Source: Lachnospiraceae bacterium A2
GTDB lineage: Bacteria; Bacillota; Clostridia; Lachnospirales; Lachnospiraceae
Assembly (NCBI GenBank): GCA_000403315.2
Contig: KE159636.1
Location: 1,958,041 to 2,022,040 of the forward strand
DNA length: 64,000 nucleotides
Direction of reading: 5' to 3'
Numbering within the stretch: position 1 is the first letter of the stretch; the number at the start of each line of letters is the position of its first letter. Made by a program: the position numbers and the translations under genes. The notes beneath the pieces were generated by a model, which was not told the origin of the DNA, did not search any database, and was given only the letters and a program-made list of their open reading frames with translations. Shown here piece by piece: positions 25,024 to 33,679 of the stretch.

Positions 25024-25070
25024 GAGAACTTCGCAGTATTTGCTTGGCAGATGGTGCGGGGTTCTTTTTT
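25024..25070 (+). terminator. Intrinsic terminator of rpsU
   Basis: GAACTTCGCA (25026-25035) pairs with TGCGGGGTTC (25055-25064) with two G-U pairs, followed by six T residues. Confidence 0.85.
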
Positions 25071-25127
25071 ATCTTATAGGTTTCAGATGATTTTGATGCA
25101 CTAATTTTTAATGGAAGGGGAATGAGG

Positions 25128-28100
25128 ATGTTGAAAAAAAGTAGGAGCGGCATTGCTTTTCTGGCAGCGCTATCGCTGGCGGCAGGAATGTTCCCGGCGG
25201 ATGCCAAGAATTTGTATGCAGGGGAAATTTTCCCAGCCCAGGAAAGCGGGGCAGAGGTGACGGCCGGGGATGCGCAGGGCAGGGATGGAGATGCCATAGA
25301 AGGCAGCCAGGAGGAAGAAGGCACAGTGGGAATCCCTGCCGCAGGCTGGGAGATGCCAGCAGGGACAGGCGCAGCAGATGCCGCCGATTTTGGGGAACCT
25401 TTACAGGAAGGCCGGGAAGCAACGGCTGGCGGTTTTTCTTATGTGGAGCGGGAGGACGGCACGCTGGAAGTCACCAATTATACAGGTAATGACACCGTTA
25501 TAGCCATCCCAGACCAGATAAATGGGAAAAAAGTAGTTTCCCTTGGGGCGTCTTTTTCCAAATGCAGGCCCCTGCGGGCAGTGGCGTTGGGGGCAAATAT
25601 TTCCAGCATCAGCCCAGTGCCGTTTTCAGATAGCATAAGCCTTACATACATTGCAGTGGACAGCAGGAACCCATATTTTACTTCCAAAGATGGGATTTTG
25701 TATAACAAGGGCATGACGGAACTGATTTTTTGCCCCATGGGCAGGGAAGGGAACGTAGAAATTCCGGAAGGGGTAACTTCCATTGGGAAAGGGGCTTTTT
25801 TGGGCTGCCATCTTGTGACAGGGGTAACGCTGCCGGAAGGGCTGGCTTCCATTGGGGAATCCGCCTTTGGGAATTGCATTTCCCTGCCGGAACTCACTGT
25901 CCCAGCCAGCGTGGCAGAACTGGGGAATGCTGTTTTTTCCGGGTGCAGCAGCTTAAAAGAAGTGAAGCTTGCGTCTGGGAAGTTAACAGGGATTGCTTCC
26001 TCTGCGTTCAGCGGATCGGGGCTGGAACGGATTTCCATTCCGGAAGGGGTAACTTCCATTGGGGATTCTGCCTTCCAGTCCTGTGGGGATTTGCAGGAAA
26101 TAACGCTGCCGGAAGGGACCGTATCCATTGGCGCGAATGCTTTTTTGGGGTGCGGAAGCCTGACAGGGTTTCATATCCCAAAGAGCGTGTCAGAGATTGG
26201 GGGACAGGCTTTCCAAGAGTGCAAAAGCCTTGCGGGGATTGCCGTGGATGGGGAAAACCAGCAGTATTCCTCGGAGCAGGGGATGCTGTATAATAAAGAA
26301 AAAACGGAGCTTCTTTGCTGCCCTGCAGGGAAAACAGGGGAAATTTCCCTTGCAGGGGGCGTTAAGAAGATAGCGGACGCTGCTTTTTCCGGCTGCAGCG
26401 GGATAACCGGGGCAGCGCTGCCCCAAGGCCTGGAAACAATCGGGGGCTATGCATTTTCTGGGTGTAGCAGCTTACAGGGGATTACAGTGCCGGAAACGGT
26501 GGCAGCCATAGGCAGCAACGTGTTCCAGGGGTGCAGCGGATTAGGGCGCGCAGAGCTGAAAGGGAGTATGGAAGAAGTGCCTTCCTATGCCTTTGATGGC
26601 TGTGGGAGCCTGACAGAACTTGTGCTGCCGGAAACCCTGAACTCCATTGGGATGTATGCTTTCCAAGGGTGCGCCAGCCTGACGGGCCTTGCGCTCCCAG
26701 CCAGCGTAACCGGGATTGACGGGATGGCCTTTGATGGCTGCAGGAATTTGGCTTCCATTACCGTTCCAGAGGAAAATGGGGCGTTTGCTTCCGTGGACGG
26801 GGTGCTTTACAGCAAAGATGGGACAGATCTGGTTTGCTGCCCGCCGAACCACCCAGGCGGGGACCAGGGGGTGTTTACCATACCGGAAGGCGTAACCACC
26901 TTGAGGAAACATGCCTTCCAAGGCAGCAGGAATATAAGAAAGGCAGAACTGCCCCAGAGCCTGTCTGTGATGGAAAATTTTGAAGATGTGTTCAGCTATT
27001 GCACTTCCCTGGAGGAATTTGCAGTAGCGGAAGGGAACGCAGCCTTTGCTTCGGAAAACGGCGTGCTGTATGACAAAGGGAAGACAAGGCTGGTATGCTG
27101 GCCGGGGGCGAAGCCTGCAGAGGGGGCGGCGCTGCCGGAAACGGTGGATACCATCTGGTTTGCAGCTTTTAAAGGCAGCAGTATCGGGAGCATTGCCCTG
27201 CCGGGGCATGTGAAGTCCATTGGCCCAAATGCTTTTGCTGACTGTGCGGGCTTAACAGAAGCGGTTCTTGCCCAGGGGCTGGAAACCATAGGGGAATACG
27301 CTTTTTCGGGCTGTACTGGCCTGACGGGCATTACATTGCCCCAAAGCCTTACCCTTGTAGGGCCGGAGGCATTCCGGGGATGCACAAGCCTTGCGGGGAT
27401 AGATGCAGAAGCAGGCAACCCCCAGTATGCCTCGGAACAGGGCGTCCTTTACAATGGGGATAAAACGGAGCTGCTCCTTTGCCCGGAGGGAAAGTCAGGG
27501 GAACTTGGGGTGCTGGGGCAGGCCGTGCGTATTTCTTTTTCAGCCTTTCAGGGTTGTGGGAAGCTGGCAAAGCTCCAGGTGCCGGAATCGGTGCTTTTCA
27601 TTGAAAATGCCGCATTTTCGGAATGCAGCCCGGAATTGGCGCTGAGGGTAAGCAAGGCAAGCTATGCGGAGGATTATGCCAAATATTACCAAATGAAGCT
27701 GGAGGTATCCGGAGGGCATGACAGCCATGACAACCGGGAACTGCTGGCGGAAGGCGTTACCTGCACCACGGGCGGGAAAAAGGTTTCCATTTGCGCAGCC
27801 TGCGGACAGGTGACGGAAGAAACTGCCCAGCCTGCAGGGCATACGGAGGTAACAGACCCAGCGGTTCCCGGCACTTGCATGAAGCAGGGAAAGACCGAGG
27901 GCGCCCATTGTTCCGTCTGCGGGCAGGTGCTGAAAGCGCAGCGGGATACCTTTGGCAGCCATAAGTCCGTCAGGGAGCCATCCGTTCAGGCAAGCTGCAC
28001 GGAGCCGGGGAAAAGTATGGGCGTGTATTGTTCGGTTTGCGGGAAAATAATCATCCAGCCAAAGGCCCGTCCTGCCCTTGGACATAACAGCCAGACGCTT

Positions 28101-28721
28101 TTAACCCGTGCCACCGCCCGCAAGGATGGGAAAATCCTTGTGCAGTGCAAACGCCTTTCCTGTAAGGCTGTGGAGAGCGAAACCATTATTTATGCCGCAT
28201 CAGCCATTACGCTTCCAAAGACGTCCTACACTTATAATGGCAAGGCAAAAAAGCCTTCCGTGACGGTAAAGGACAGCAAAGGGAATAAGCTGAAAGAGAA
28301 ACAGGACTACACGGTATCCTATGCGTCTGGCAGGAAAAATGCAGGCATTTATACTGTTTCCGTCAAGCTTCAGGGGAATTACATCGGCAATGTGAAAAAG
28401 ACATTCCGCATTGTCCCCAAGGGCACTTCCATAGTAAAGCTGACGTCCCGCAAAAAAGGCTTTTCCGTGAAATGGAAAAAGCAGGCGGTGCAGGCCACAG
28501 GCTATGAAATCGCCTATTCCACCGACAGCAAATTTAAAAAGAAAGCAACAAAAACCATTACCATTAAGAAAACGAAAACCGTTTCAAAGCAGGTAAAAAA
28601 ACTGAAAGCAAAGAAAAAATATTACGTAAGGGCCCGGGTCTATAAAACCGTGAAATCGGGCGGGAAATCCCAGAAAATTTACTCGGCATGGTCTAAGGTG
28701 AAAACAGTAAAGACCAAATAG
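25128..28721 (+). CDS. Secreted BspA-like leucine-rich-repeat surface protein
   Basis: The 1197-residue protein has a signal peptide (M-L-K-K-S-R-S-G then a hydrophobic core to about residue 25), about 25 LRR_5/BspA repeats of the form S-I-G-x-x-A-F-x-G-C-x-x-L-x-x-I-x-L-P (residues about 130-830), three Cys-rich repeats each with C-x-x-C-G (about 870-990), an Ig-like Y-T-Y-N-G-K-A-K-K-P module and a Lys-rich fibronectin-III-like end. Such proteins bind host matrix or other bacteria. No LPxTG or surface-layer anchor is seen; the basic C-terminus may hold it to the wall. ATG 25128 is better placed after GGAAGGGG than ATG 25122. Confidence 0.9.
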   Translation: MLKKSRSGIAFLAALSLAAGMFPADAKNLYAGEIFPAQESGAEVTAGDAQGRDGDAIEGSQEEEGTVGIPAAGWEMPAGTGAADAADFGEPLQEGREATAGGFSYVEREDGTLEVTNYTGNDTVIAIPDQINGKKVVSLGASFSKCRPLRAVALGANISSISPVPFSDSISLTYIAVDSRNPYFTSKDGILYNKGMTELIFCPMGREGNVEIPEGVTSIGKGAFLGCHLVTGVTLPEGLASIGESAFGNCISLPELTVPASVAELGNAVFSGCSSLKEVKLASGKLTGIASSAFSGSGLERISIPEGVTSIGDSAFQSCGDLQEITLPEGTVSIGANAFLGCGSLTGFHIPKSVSEIGGQAFQECKSLAGIAVDGENQQYSSEQGMLYNKEKTELLCCPAGKTGEISLAGGVKKIADAAFSGCSGITGAALPQGLETIGGYAFSGCSSLQGITVPETVAAIGSNVFQGCSGLGRAELKGSMEEVPSYAFDGCGSLTELVLPETLNSIGMYAFQGCASLTGLALPASVTGIDGMAFDGCRNLASITVPEENGAFASVDGVLYSKDGTDLVCCPPNHPGGDQGVFTIPEGVTTLRKHAFQGSRNIRKAELPQSLSVMENFEDVFSYCTSLEEFAVAEGNAAFASENGVLYDKGKTRLVCWPGAKPAEGAALPETVDTIWFAAFKGSSIGSIALPGHVKSIGPNAFADCAGLTEAVLAQGLETIGEYAFSGCTGLTGITLPQSLTLVGPEAFRGCTSLAGIDAEAGNPQYASEQGVLYNGDKTELLLCPEGKSGELGVLGQAVRISFSAFQGCGKLAKLQVPESVLFIENAAFSECSPELALRVSKASYAEDYAKYYQMKLEVSGGHDSHDNRELLAEGVTCTTGGKKVSICAACGQVTEETAQPAGHTEVTDPAVPGTCMKQGKTEGAHCSVCGQVLKAQRDTFGSHKSVREPSVQASCTEPGKSMGVYCSVCGKIIIQPKARPALGHNSQTLLTRATARKDGKILVQCKRLSCKAVESETIIYAASAITLPKTSYTYNGKAKKPSVTVKDSKGNKLKEKQDYTVSYASGRKNAGIYTVSVKLQGNYIGNVKKTFRIVPKGTSIVKLTSRKKGFSVKWKKQAVQATGYEIAYSTDSKFKKKATKTITIKKTKTVSKQVKKLKAKKKYYVRARVYKTVKSGGKSQKIYSAWSKVKTVKTK

Positions 28722-28756
28722 GAAATGGGGAAAGCCATAGGGACGAAGAAGGAATA

Positions 28757-28858
28757 GGGCTGTCGGAAAATGGCCTTTTCATACAATATATAGGAACAAT
28801 GCATACCATATTCACAGGTACTATAGATTGTAGAAAATGCAGTATTTTCCGACAGCCC
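28757..28858 (+). repeat. 102-bp hairpin element, GGGCTGTC ends (copy 1)
   Basis: GGGCTGTCGGAAAAT (28757-28771) and its exact complement (28844-28858) bound the element; inside, TTTTCATACAAT and ATTGTAGAAAA continue the pairing imperfectly. It is followed by TTTTCTTTT, so it may end the surface-protein transcript. The unit at 53264-53361 has the same ends and size but another interior. The rest of 28722-28971 shows no gene. Confidence 0.75.
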
Positions 28859-28971
28859 CTTTTCTTTTAACATGGTATTGTGTTTTATGGAATATAAGAT
28901 AGTATAAGGAAAAAGAATATAATGGATTTCAAAATTTGATATGCATATATTGTAGAAGTTGGAGAAAAAAT

Positions 28972-30162
28972 ATGGAAAAAAATAAGGATTTGGAGCAAGG
29001 GATTTTGTGGGATAAAAAATTAAAATGTATGTCGGCAATTACAAGAATGTCAGTTGGAGAGTACCTTAAAATTGTAGGGAAGGCATACCAGAACAGAGGC
29101 GGAATTTCAGGGCAAAGGGAGGCTTTAAAGCAGAAAACGGCAATTTCCATAAGGAATAGGATGATTGAGGATATCAAAGATGGAACGATATTGCCACCGA
29201 TTGTAATTGGACTTGTGGTAAATGAAGAAAAATACCAGAAATTAAAAAAGGGAGAGATTGCATATGGGCAATTGGTTTCGGATGAACCTGTGGAACAATT
29301 AAGCATTATTGATGGGATGCAAAGGACAACTGCCCTGATGAAAGCAGTATCAGAAAAGGAGGAGGTGAATCAGGATGAAATACGGGTGGAATATTGGATT
29401 TCTGACAATATCAACAGTTTGTTATACCGGATGCTGATTTTAAATACTGGACAGGTGCCATGGAATGTAAGGCGGCAGATAGAGGTTATCTTTTCTGGCA
29501 TTATAAAAGAAATTAAAGAAAAGGTTGTGAATATTGAGGTTTTTGAAATAGGTGATTCATCCATAAGGAGCAAAGGTGGGCAATATCAGGCAGATGGGTT
29601 AATTGAACTGTTTTTAGCGTTTGGGGCGAGGACATGGAAAGTAAATACAAAGGAAAAACTGACGGATGAGTTTACAAGGCATGATTTTTTGCAGAGCAGT
29701 GGCGAAACAGATTTAGTGCATCTTTTTTGCGATGTGCTAACATGCATGGCCAAGATGGATATTCTTCTGGATTGCAAATATAAGAAAAAGGACGATAATT
29801 CTACAGAAAAGTTTAGATCTGGAAAAGAATTATTTGCTCGGCAGCCAGCACGGATAGGGTTTGTTGCTGCGGCAGGTGAGAAAATTATGGGAAGGCCTGG
29901 CGATGAGAGGGATAAGGAAAAAATAGAGGGGTATAAAATGAAATTTATAAATGCTATTGAAAATGTAGTTAGTAGCATAGAACAAAAAGGTGAGGAAGAA
30001 TTGGTTGGATATATGGACTTTGCAACTTTAAACCAAATGATGGAACGAAGGACAGCAAAGGTCGGGGATTTTGAAAGGGAACTGTTTTATGAAGCCTTTA
30101 AAGTAATTGTGGAAGAAAACGGCCAACTTTCAAATTTAGGGATTTGCTGGAGGGCGATTTAA
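28972..30162 (+). CDS. DGQHR/ParB-like domain protein (DndB-related fold), accessory cassette
   Basis: The 396-residue protein shows a pattern typical of DGQHR-domain and ParB-like proteins: L-P-P-I-V-I-G-L near residues 74-81 and I-I-D-G-M-Q-R-T-T-A-L at 112-122 (Asp114, Gln117, Arg118), in place of D-G-Q-H-R. Members include DndB of phosphorothioate systems and several defence-island proteins. The remainder is alpha-helical and unrecognised. ATG 28972 follows TTGGAG; the frame opens at 28936. The next gene starts 1 base after the stop, so both are one unit. Base composition is clearly AT-richer than the flanking genes. Confidence 0.65.
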   Translation: MEKNKDLEQGILWDKKLKCMSAITRMSVGEYLKIVGKAYQNRGGISGQREALKQKTAISIRNRMIEDIKDGTILPPIVIGLVVNEEKYQKLKKGEIAYGQLVSDEPVEQLSIIDGMQRTTALMKAVSEKEEVNQDEIRVEYWISDNINSLLYRMLILNTGQVPWNVRRQIEVIFSGIIKEIKEKVVNIEVFEIGDSSIRSKGGQYQADGLIELFLAFGARTWKVNTKEKLTDEFTRHDFLQSSGETDLVHLFCDVLTCMAKMDILLDCKYKKKDDNSTEKFRSGKELFARQPARIGFVAAAGEKIMGRPGDERDKEKIEGYKMKFINAIENVVSSIEQKGEEELVGYMDFATLNQMMERRTAKVGDFERELFYEAFKVIVEENGQLSNLGICWRAI

Positions 30163-30163
30163 G

Positions 30164-31216
30164 GTGGGAATAAGCAGGGATAAGATTAGCAAGGCTATTT
30201 TTAAAAAATTAGCTTCTTATGTTGATTCTGCAAATTCATCCTATCAATATGATTTAAAAAAGTGCTATATTGATTTTCAGGAGAAGGATAAAGAAGCATT
30301 GGATACCGTCAGAAATGAGAGGATACAAGGTTTTATACCTAATGCGAAATTTGCAGTCATCTGTTATAAACAGAAAGATATTTTGATTGTGTTAGGGGAA
30401 CAGGAATCAGAGCATGATGGTTCTGTATTGCTGAATCTGGAAATGGATTTGGCGATGTTTGTTTATGCAATTTATGCTTTAGACGGGGCGGTAAATGATA
30501 CAAAGCCGCCACTGGAAATTTATAATGAGCTATTGTGCCAGCCGGAGGATGAGTACTATCATGGGCATTGTCTGGAGGATATGCAGGATGCATTTGAGCA
30601 TGTAAACGCTTATGAGATTGTTAGTGGGGGCAGCTTGGATCAGACTGATGTTTATAATGTGTATGCATATCATTTTTTAGTATTGGAACGGGAAAGCGTT
30701 GGCCGGTGGGAAGAAGATACATTGGAACTGTTTGAAAGGGTTATATTAAGTGGGAATAATAAAATCCCATACCATAACATTGTGATGTCTATGTTGGCGA
30801 ACCAATGGAACCATAGTTTTTTGGAAACATATAGGTGCATTGAGCGGATGTTCCATATCATCCGGCTAGAACCATTTTATGATGAATTGGGAACCAAATT
30901 AACTTTACTTGAGGTATCGGAAAAAATAGAAGACAAAATATCATGGCGTCCAGATGAAAAGTCAGCCATACGGGATATATTCCAAGCAGTTAAAACGATG
31001 GGATTTGTAGAAGAAATAGAAAAAGTAAAGTGTTCTTATAAAGAAGTAAAGGGGATGCGCATAGACAATTGGTATTATCAGGTGAGAAATTCCATTGCTC
31101 ATTACCGGGCAGTACATAAGCCAGTGAGTTTCACAAGGGAAGAATGGAACTGTTTGCTGCGGTTTAATTTGTACACGATTGAATATTTGTATGAACAATA
31201 TAGGAACAAACTTTAA
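30164..31216 (+). CDS. Putative HEPN-domain protein, partner of the DGQHR-like gene
   Basis: The 350-residue protein ends in an alpha-helical region with V-R-N-S-I-A-H (Arg308 to His313), the R-x4-6-H motif of HEPN ribonucleases and toxins. The first 200 residues are not recognised. A GTG start at 30164 follows GGAGGG at 30149-30154 and lies 1 base after the preceding stop. HEPN proteins often cleave tRNA or mRNA in toxin-antitoxin and abortive-infection systems, so a toxin or effector role beside the DGQHR-like protein is plausible. This is inferred from motif and context; the motif alone can occur by chance. Confidence 0.55.
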   Translation: MGISRDKISKAIFKKLASYVDSANSSYQYDLKKCYIDFQEKDKEALDTVRNERIQGFIPNAKFAVICYKQKDILIVLGEQESEHDGSVLLNLEMDLAMFVYAIYALDGAVNDTKPPLEIYNELLCQPEDEYYHGHCLEDMQDAFEHVNAYEIVSGGSLDQTDVYNVYAYHFLVLERESVGRWEEDTLELFERVILSGNNKIPYHNIVMSMLANQWNHSFLETYRCIERMFHIIRLEPFYDELGTKLTLLEVSEKIEDKISWRPDEKSAIRDIFQAVKTMGFVEEIEKVKCSYKEVKGMRIDNWYYQVRNSIAHYRAVHKPVSFTREEWNCLLRFNLYTIEYLYEQYRNKL

Positions 31217-31226
31217 TAAAAATGTA

Positions 31227-31285
31227 GCTCCTTTTTGATTAGGAATTAAGAGATAATGATTCTTATCAGAAAGGAGCATTTTTTT
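31227..31285 (+). terminator. Terminator of the DGQHR/HEPN cassette
   Basis: GCTCCTTT (31227-31234) pairs with AAAGGAGC (31270-31277), with an inner GATAA/TTATC stem, followed by ATTTTTTT. Confidence 0.85.
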
Positions 31286-31420
31286 CCAAAAACTGTATTT
31301 GCAATTGCAACTGGCATTTTATGTTAAGAGAAAGCGTTAAAGGCTGTTTATAATGAAATACCAGAAGGGAAAATTTTTATAGTATACGCCACATACTATT
31401 ACAGATAGGCAGATAAAATG

Positions 31421-31449
31421 GAATATTTCCAGAAGCCTGTACATATATA
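31421..31449 (+). promoter_or_regulatory. Candidate SigE promoter of the spoIIIA operon
   Basis: GAATATT (31421-31427), 14 nt, CATATATA (31442-31449) fits the mother-cell SigE pattern, 28 bases upstream of the spoIIIAA start. The operon is SigE-driven in Bacillus. Another SigE-like -10, CATACTAT, is at 31392-31399. Confidence 0.55.
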
Positions 31450-31477
31450 TGGAATCAGGAAGTAAGGAGGACAACTT

Positions 31478-32416
31478 ATGGAGGAAATTATCAGCGTATT
31501 CCCGGCTTCCTTGCGGAGCCTTTGCCGGAACAGCTTTGGGGAAGGCAGGGAGCCGGAGGAAATAAGGCTGCGGGTTGGGCAGCCTGTCACCGTCCTTTGC
31601 AGGGACGGGGAATGGTTCTGGGGCAGGGAAAACCATCAGGTGAAAAAAGACAGGGCAGGCAGTTACGTCTGGGACGAACGCGACATGAAAGAAACACTGG
31701 CAAGGATGAGCCAGTATTCCATGTATGCATTGGAGGAGGAAATACGCAATGGATTTTTTACCATACAGGGCGGCCACCGGATTGGGGTGGCAGGGAAAAC
31801 CATCTGCGAGCAGGGGAAAGTAGCAGCTATCCGCAGCATATGCAGCCTGAATGTCCGGGTAGCAAGGGAAAAAAAGGGCTGTGCCCGGGGAATCCTCCCA
31901 TGGATCTCCCACAGGGGGGAGATTTACAATACCTTGCTGCTGTCGCCCCCGGGGGCTGGGAAAACCACGATGCTCCGGGACTGCATCCGCCTGATTTCCG
32001 AGGGGACGCCGGACTTGCAGGGCAGGAAGGTGGGGGTAGTGGACGAGCGCAGCGAGATAGCGGCCAGCTTCCTTGGGATACCCCAAAATGATTTGGGGAG
32101 CCGGACGGATGTGCTGGACGCCTGCCCCAAAGCCGAGGGGATGCGGCTTTTGCTGCGCAGCATGTCCCCGCAGGTCCTTGCCGTGGATGAACTGGGGGGC
32201 CGGGAGGACTGTCTGGCAGTGGAAGAAGCCCTCCATTGCGGCTGCCGCATCCTTGGCACCATGCATGTAGGGCGGATTGGGGAGCTGCGGGAAAAAATGT
32301 ATTTATCCCATTGGCTGGAACGTGGTTTTTTTGAGCGGTTTGTATTTATTAGCTTAGGGCGGGAAGGGGAGAGAAGGTTTTCCGTTTATGATGGAAAACT
32401 ACAAAAATTATGCTGA
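31478..32416 (+). CDS. spoIIIAA: Stage III sporulation protein AA, ATPase
   Basis: The 312-residue secretion-type ATPase is thought to power assembly of the SpoIIIA-SpoIIQ channel between mother cell and forespore. Walker A is S-P-P-G-A-G-K-T-T-M-L-R-D (about residues 150-162), Walker B-like L-A-V-D-E-L-G-G follows near 232. The N-terminal E-I-R-L-R-V-G-Q-P domain is family-specific. TAAGGAGG precedes the ATG. It overlaps spoIIIAB by 7 bases. Confidence 0.96.
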   Translation: MEEIISVFPASLRSLCRNSFGEGREPEEIRLRVGQPVTVLCRDGEWFWGRENHQVKKDRAGSYVWDERDMKETLARMSQYSMYALEEEIRNGFFTIQGGHRIGVAGKTICEQGKVAAIRSICSLNVRVAREKKGCARGILPWISHRGEIYNTLLLSPPGAGKTTMLRDCIRLISEGTPDLQGRKVGVVDERSEIAASFLGIPQNDLGSRTDVLDACPKAEGMRLLLRSMSPQVLAVDELGGREDCLAVEEALHCGCRILGTMHVGRIGELREKMYLSHWLERGFFERFVFISLGREGERRFSVYDGKLQKLC

Positions 32417-32925
32417 AATTGGCGGGCAGCTTTTTAGTGGTTACGGCGTCCCTGCTCTATGGCTGGCGGGTAGGCAGGGAACTGCAGGAGCATGTAGGGC
32501 AGTTAGTGGGCATGAAGGAAATGCTGCTGATGCTCCACGGGGAGATTTCCTATGCCCGGACGCCTTTAAAGGAAGCCTTCTGGCAGATTGCCTCCCAGGG
32601 CAAGGAGCCGTTTTCCTCCTTTCTGGAACAGGCGGCTGAGGGGCTTGGGGGGAAGGAAGAAAGCATTGGGGAGTTTTGGCGCAGGCTGGTGGAGCAGGAA
32701 GCAGGGAAGTTTTATTTTACTGGGGAAGAATTGGGGCTTTTGGAACGTGTGGGGGAGAATTTCGGGTATTTGGACGTGCAGATGCAGCTTAAAAATTTGG
32801 AACTGTATATGGAGCAGGCGCAGGTTCTGATAGAAAACGCCCAGAAGGAGTTAAAGGACAGGCAGAAGGTAGCAAGGGCCTTAAGCCTGATGTGCGGCCT
32901 GTTTCTGGTGATTCTGCTGATTTAG
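32410..32925 (+). CDS. spoIIIAB: Stage III sporulation protein AB
   Basis: The 171-residue protein has an N-terminal membrane helix (residues about 4-18), a helical cytoplasmic domain similar to type II secretion GspF, and a C-terminal helix ending L-V-I-L-L-I. It is a membrane platform for the SpoIIIA complex. The start lies inside the end of spoIIIAA, indicating coupling. Confidence 0.92.
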   Translation: MLKLAGSFLVVTASLLYGWRVGRELQEHVGQLVGMKEMLLMLHGEISYARTPLKEAFWQIASQGKEPFSSFLEQAAEGLGGKEESIGEFWRRLVEQEAGKFYFTGEELGLLERVGENFGYLDVQMQLKNLELYMEQAQVLIENAQKELKDRQKVARALSLMCGLFLVILLI

Positions 32926-32941
32926 CGGTACGGAGGAAACT

Positions 32942-33136
32942 ATGAGTATAAGTTTGATTTTTAAGATTGCTGCGGTGGGGATCTTGGTGACTGTGCTGAG
33001 CCAGGTATTAAAGCACAGCGGGCGGGAGGAGCATGCGTTTTTAACCAGCTTGGCAGGGCTTTTGATTGTGCTGTTTTGGATTGTGCCTTATATCTATGAG
33101 CTGTTTGAAACCATGCGGAACCTGTTTGCATTGTGA
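32942..33136 (+). CDS. spoIIIAC: Stage III sporulation protein AC
   Basis: This 64-residue protein consists of two membrane helices (about residues 4-22 and 33-54) separated by a short polar H-S-G-R-E-E loop, the exact SpoIIIAC layout. CGGAGGAAAC precedes the ATG. It is a small membrane part of the mother-cell side of the channel. A 104-base gap, unusually long for this operon and without any recognised feature, separates it from spoIIIAD. Confidence 0.92.
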   Translation: MSISLIFKIAAVGILVTVLSQVLKHSGREEHAFLTSLAGLLIVLFWIVPYIYELFETMRNLFAL

Positions 33137-33240
33137 AAGGGCTGCGTGGGTCCATGGCAGGGGGCAGGGATTTAAGGGCGGCAGCTTCGGCATGGCATCA
33201 ACGGCGCAAATGTGGTTTGCAGATTAGATAGGGGCAGGGA

Positions 33241-33627
33241 ATGGATATTTTAAAGATTGCAGTCCTTGGCATCGTAGGGACGCTGCTTGGGATTATGTTA
33301 AAGGAGCAAAAAAAAGAGTACGAGCTGTTTGCCACGCTCGGAGTGTCCCTGTGCATATTTTATTTTCTGATTTCCAAGCTGGAACTGGTGCTGTCAGTCA
33401 TCAATCAGATGCAGGACTATGTCAGGCTGGACACCGGCTATCTTGCAATCCTGATAAAAATGATTGGGATTACATATGTAGCGGAATTTTCCTCCAACCT
33501 CTGCAAAGATGCGGGATACCAGACGGTGGCGGGGCAGATTGAGATGTTTGGGAAGCTTTCTATTCTAGTTATCAGTATGCCGGTGCTGCTGGTGCTGTTA
33601 GAAACCATAGGGGAATTTTTAAGCTGA
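33241..33627 (+). CDS. spoIIIAD: Stage III sporulation protein AD
   Basis: The 128-residue protein resembles SpoIIIAC extended to four membrane helices, with the family sequence I-K-M-I-G-I-T-Y-V-A-E-F-S-S-N-L-C-K-D-A-G near residues 74-94. It is a polytopic component of the SpoIIIA complex. A GGGGCAGGG site precedes the ATG. Confidence 0.93.
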   Translation: MDILKIAVLGIVGTLLGIMLKEQKKEYELFATLGVSLCIFYFLISKLELVLSVINQMQDYVRLDTGYLAILIKMIGITYVAEFSSNLCKDAGYQTVAGQIEMFGKLSILVISMPVLLVLLETIGEFLS

Positions 33628-33679
33628 AACAGGGACGGGCCTATTGTTGGCAACTGCATTTGGATAAGGGGTGGCGATA

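Noticed and set aside
26541..27209. Open frames on both strands inside the BspA-like gene
   Set aside because: The repeated codons of the leucine-rich repeats keep several frames open; only the plus frame from 25128 has a signal peptide and domains.
28600..28721. Sortase signal at the end of the BspA-like protein
   Set aside because: No LPxTG-like motif or terminal hydrophobic segment is present; the end is simply Lys-rich.
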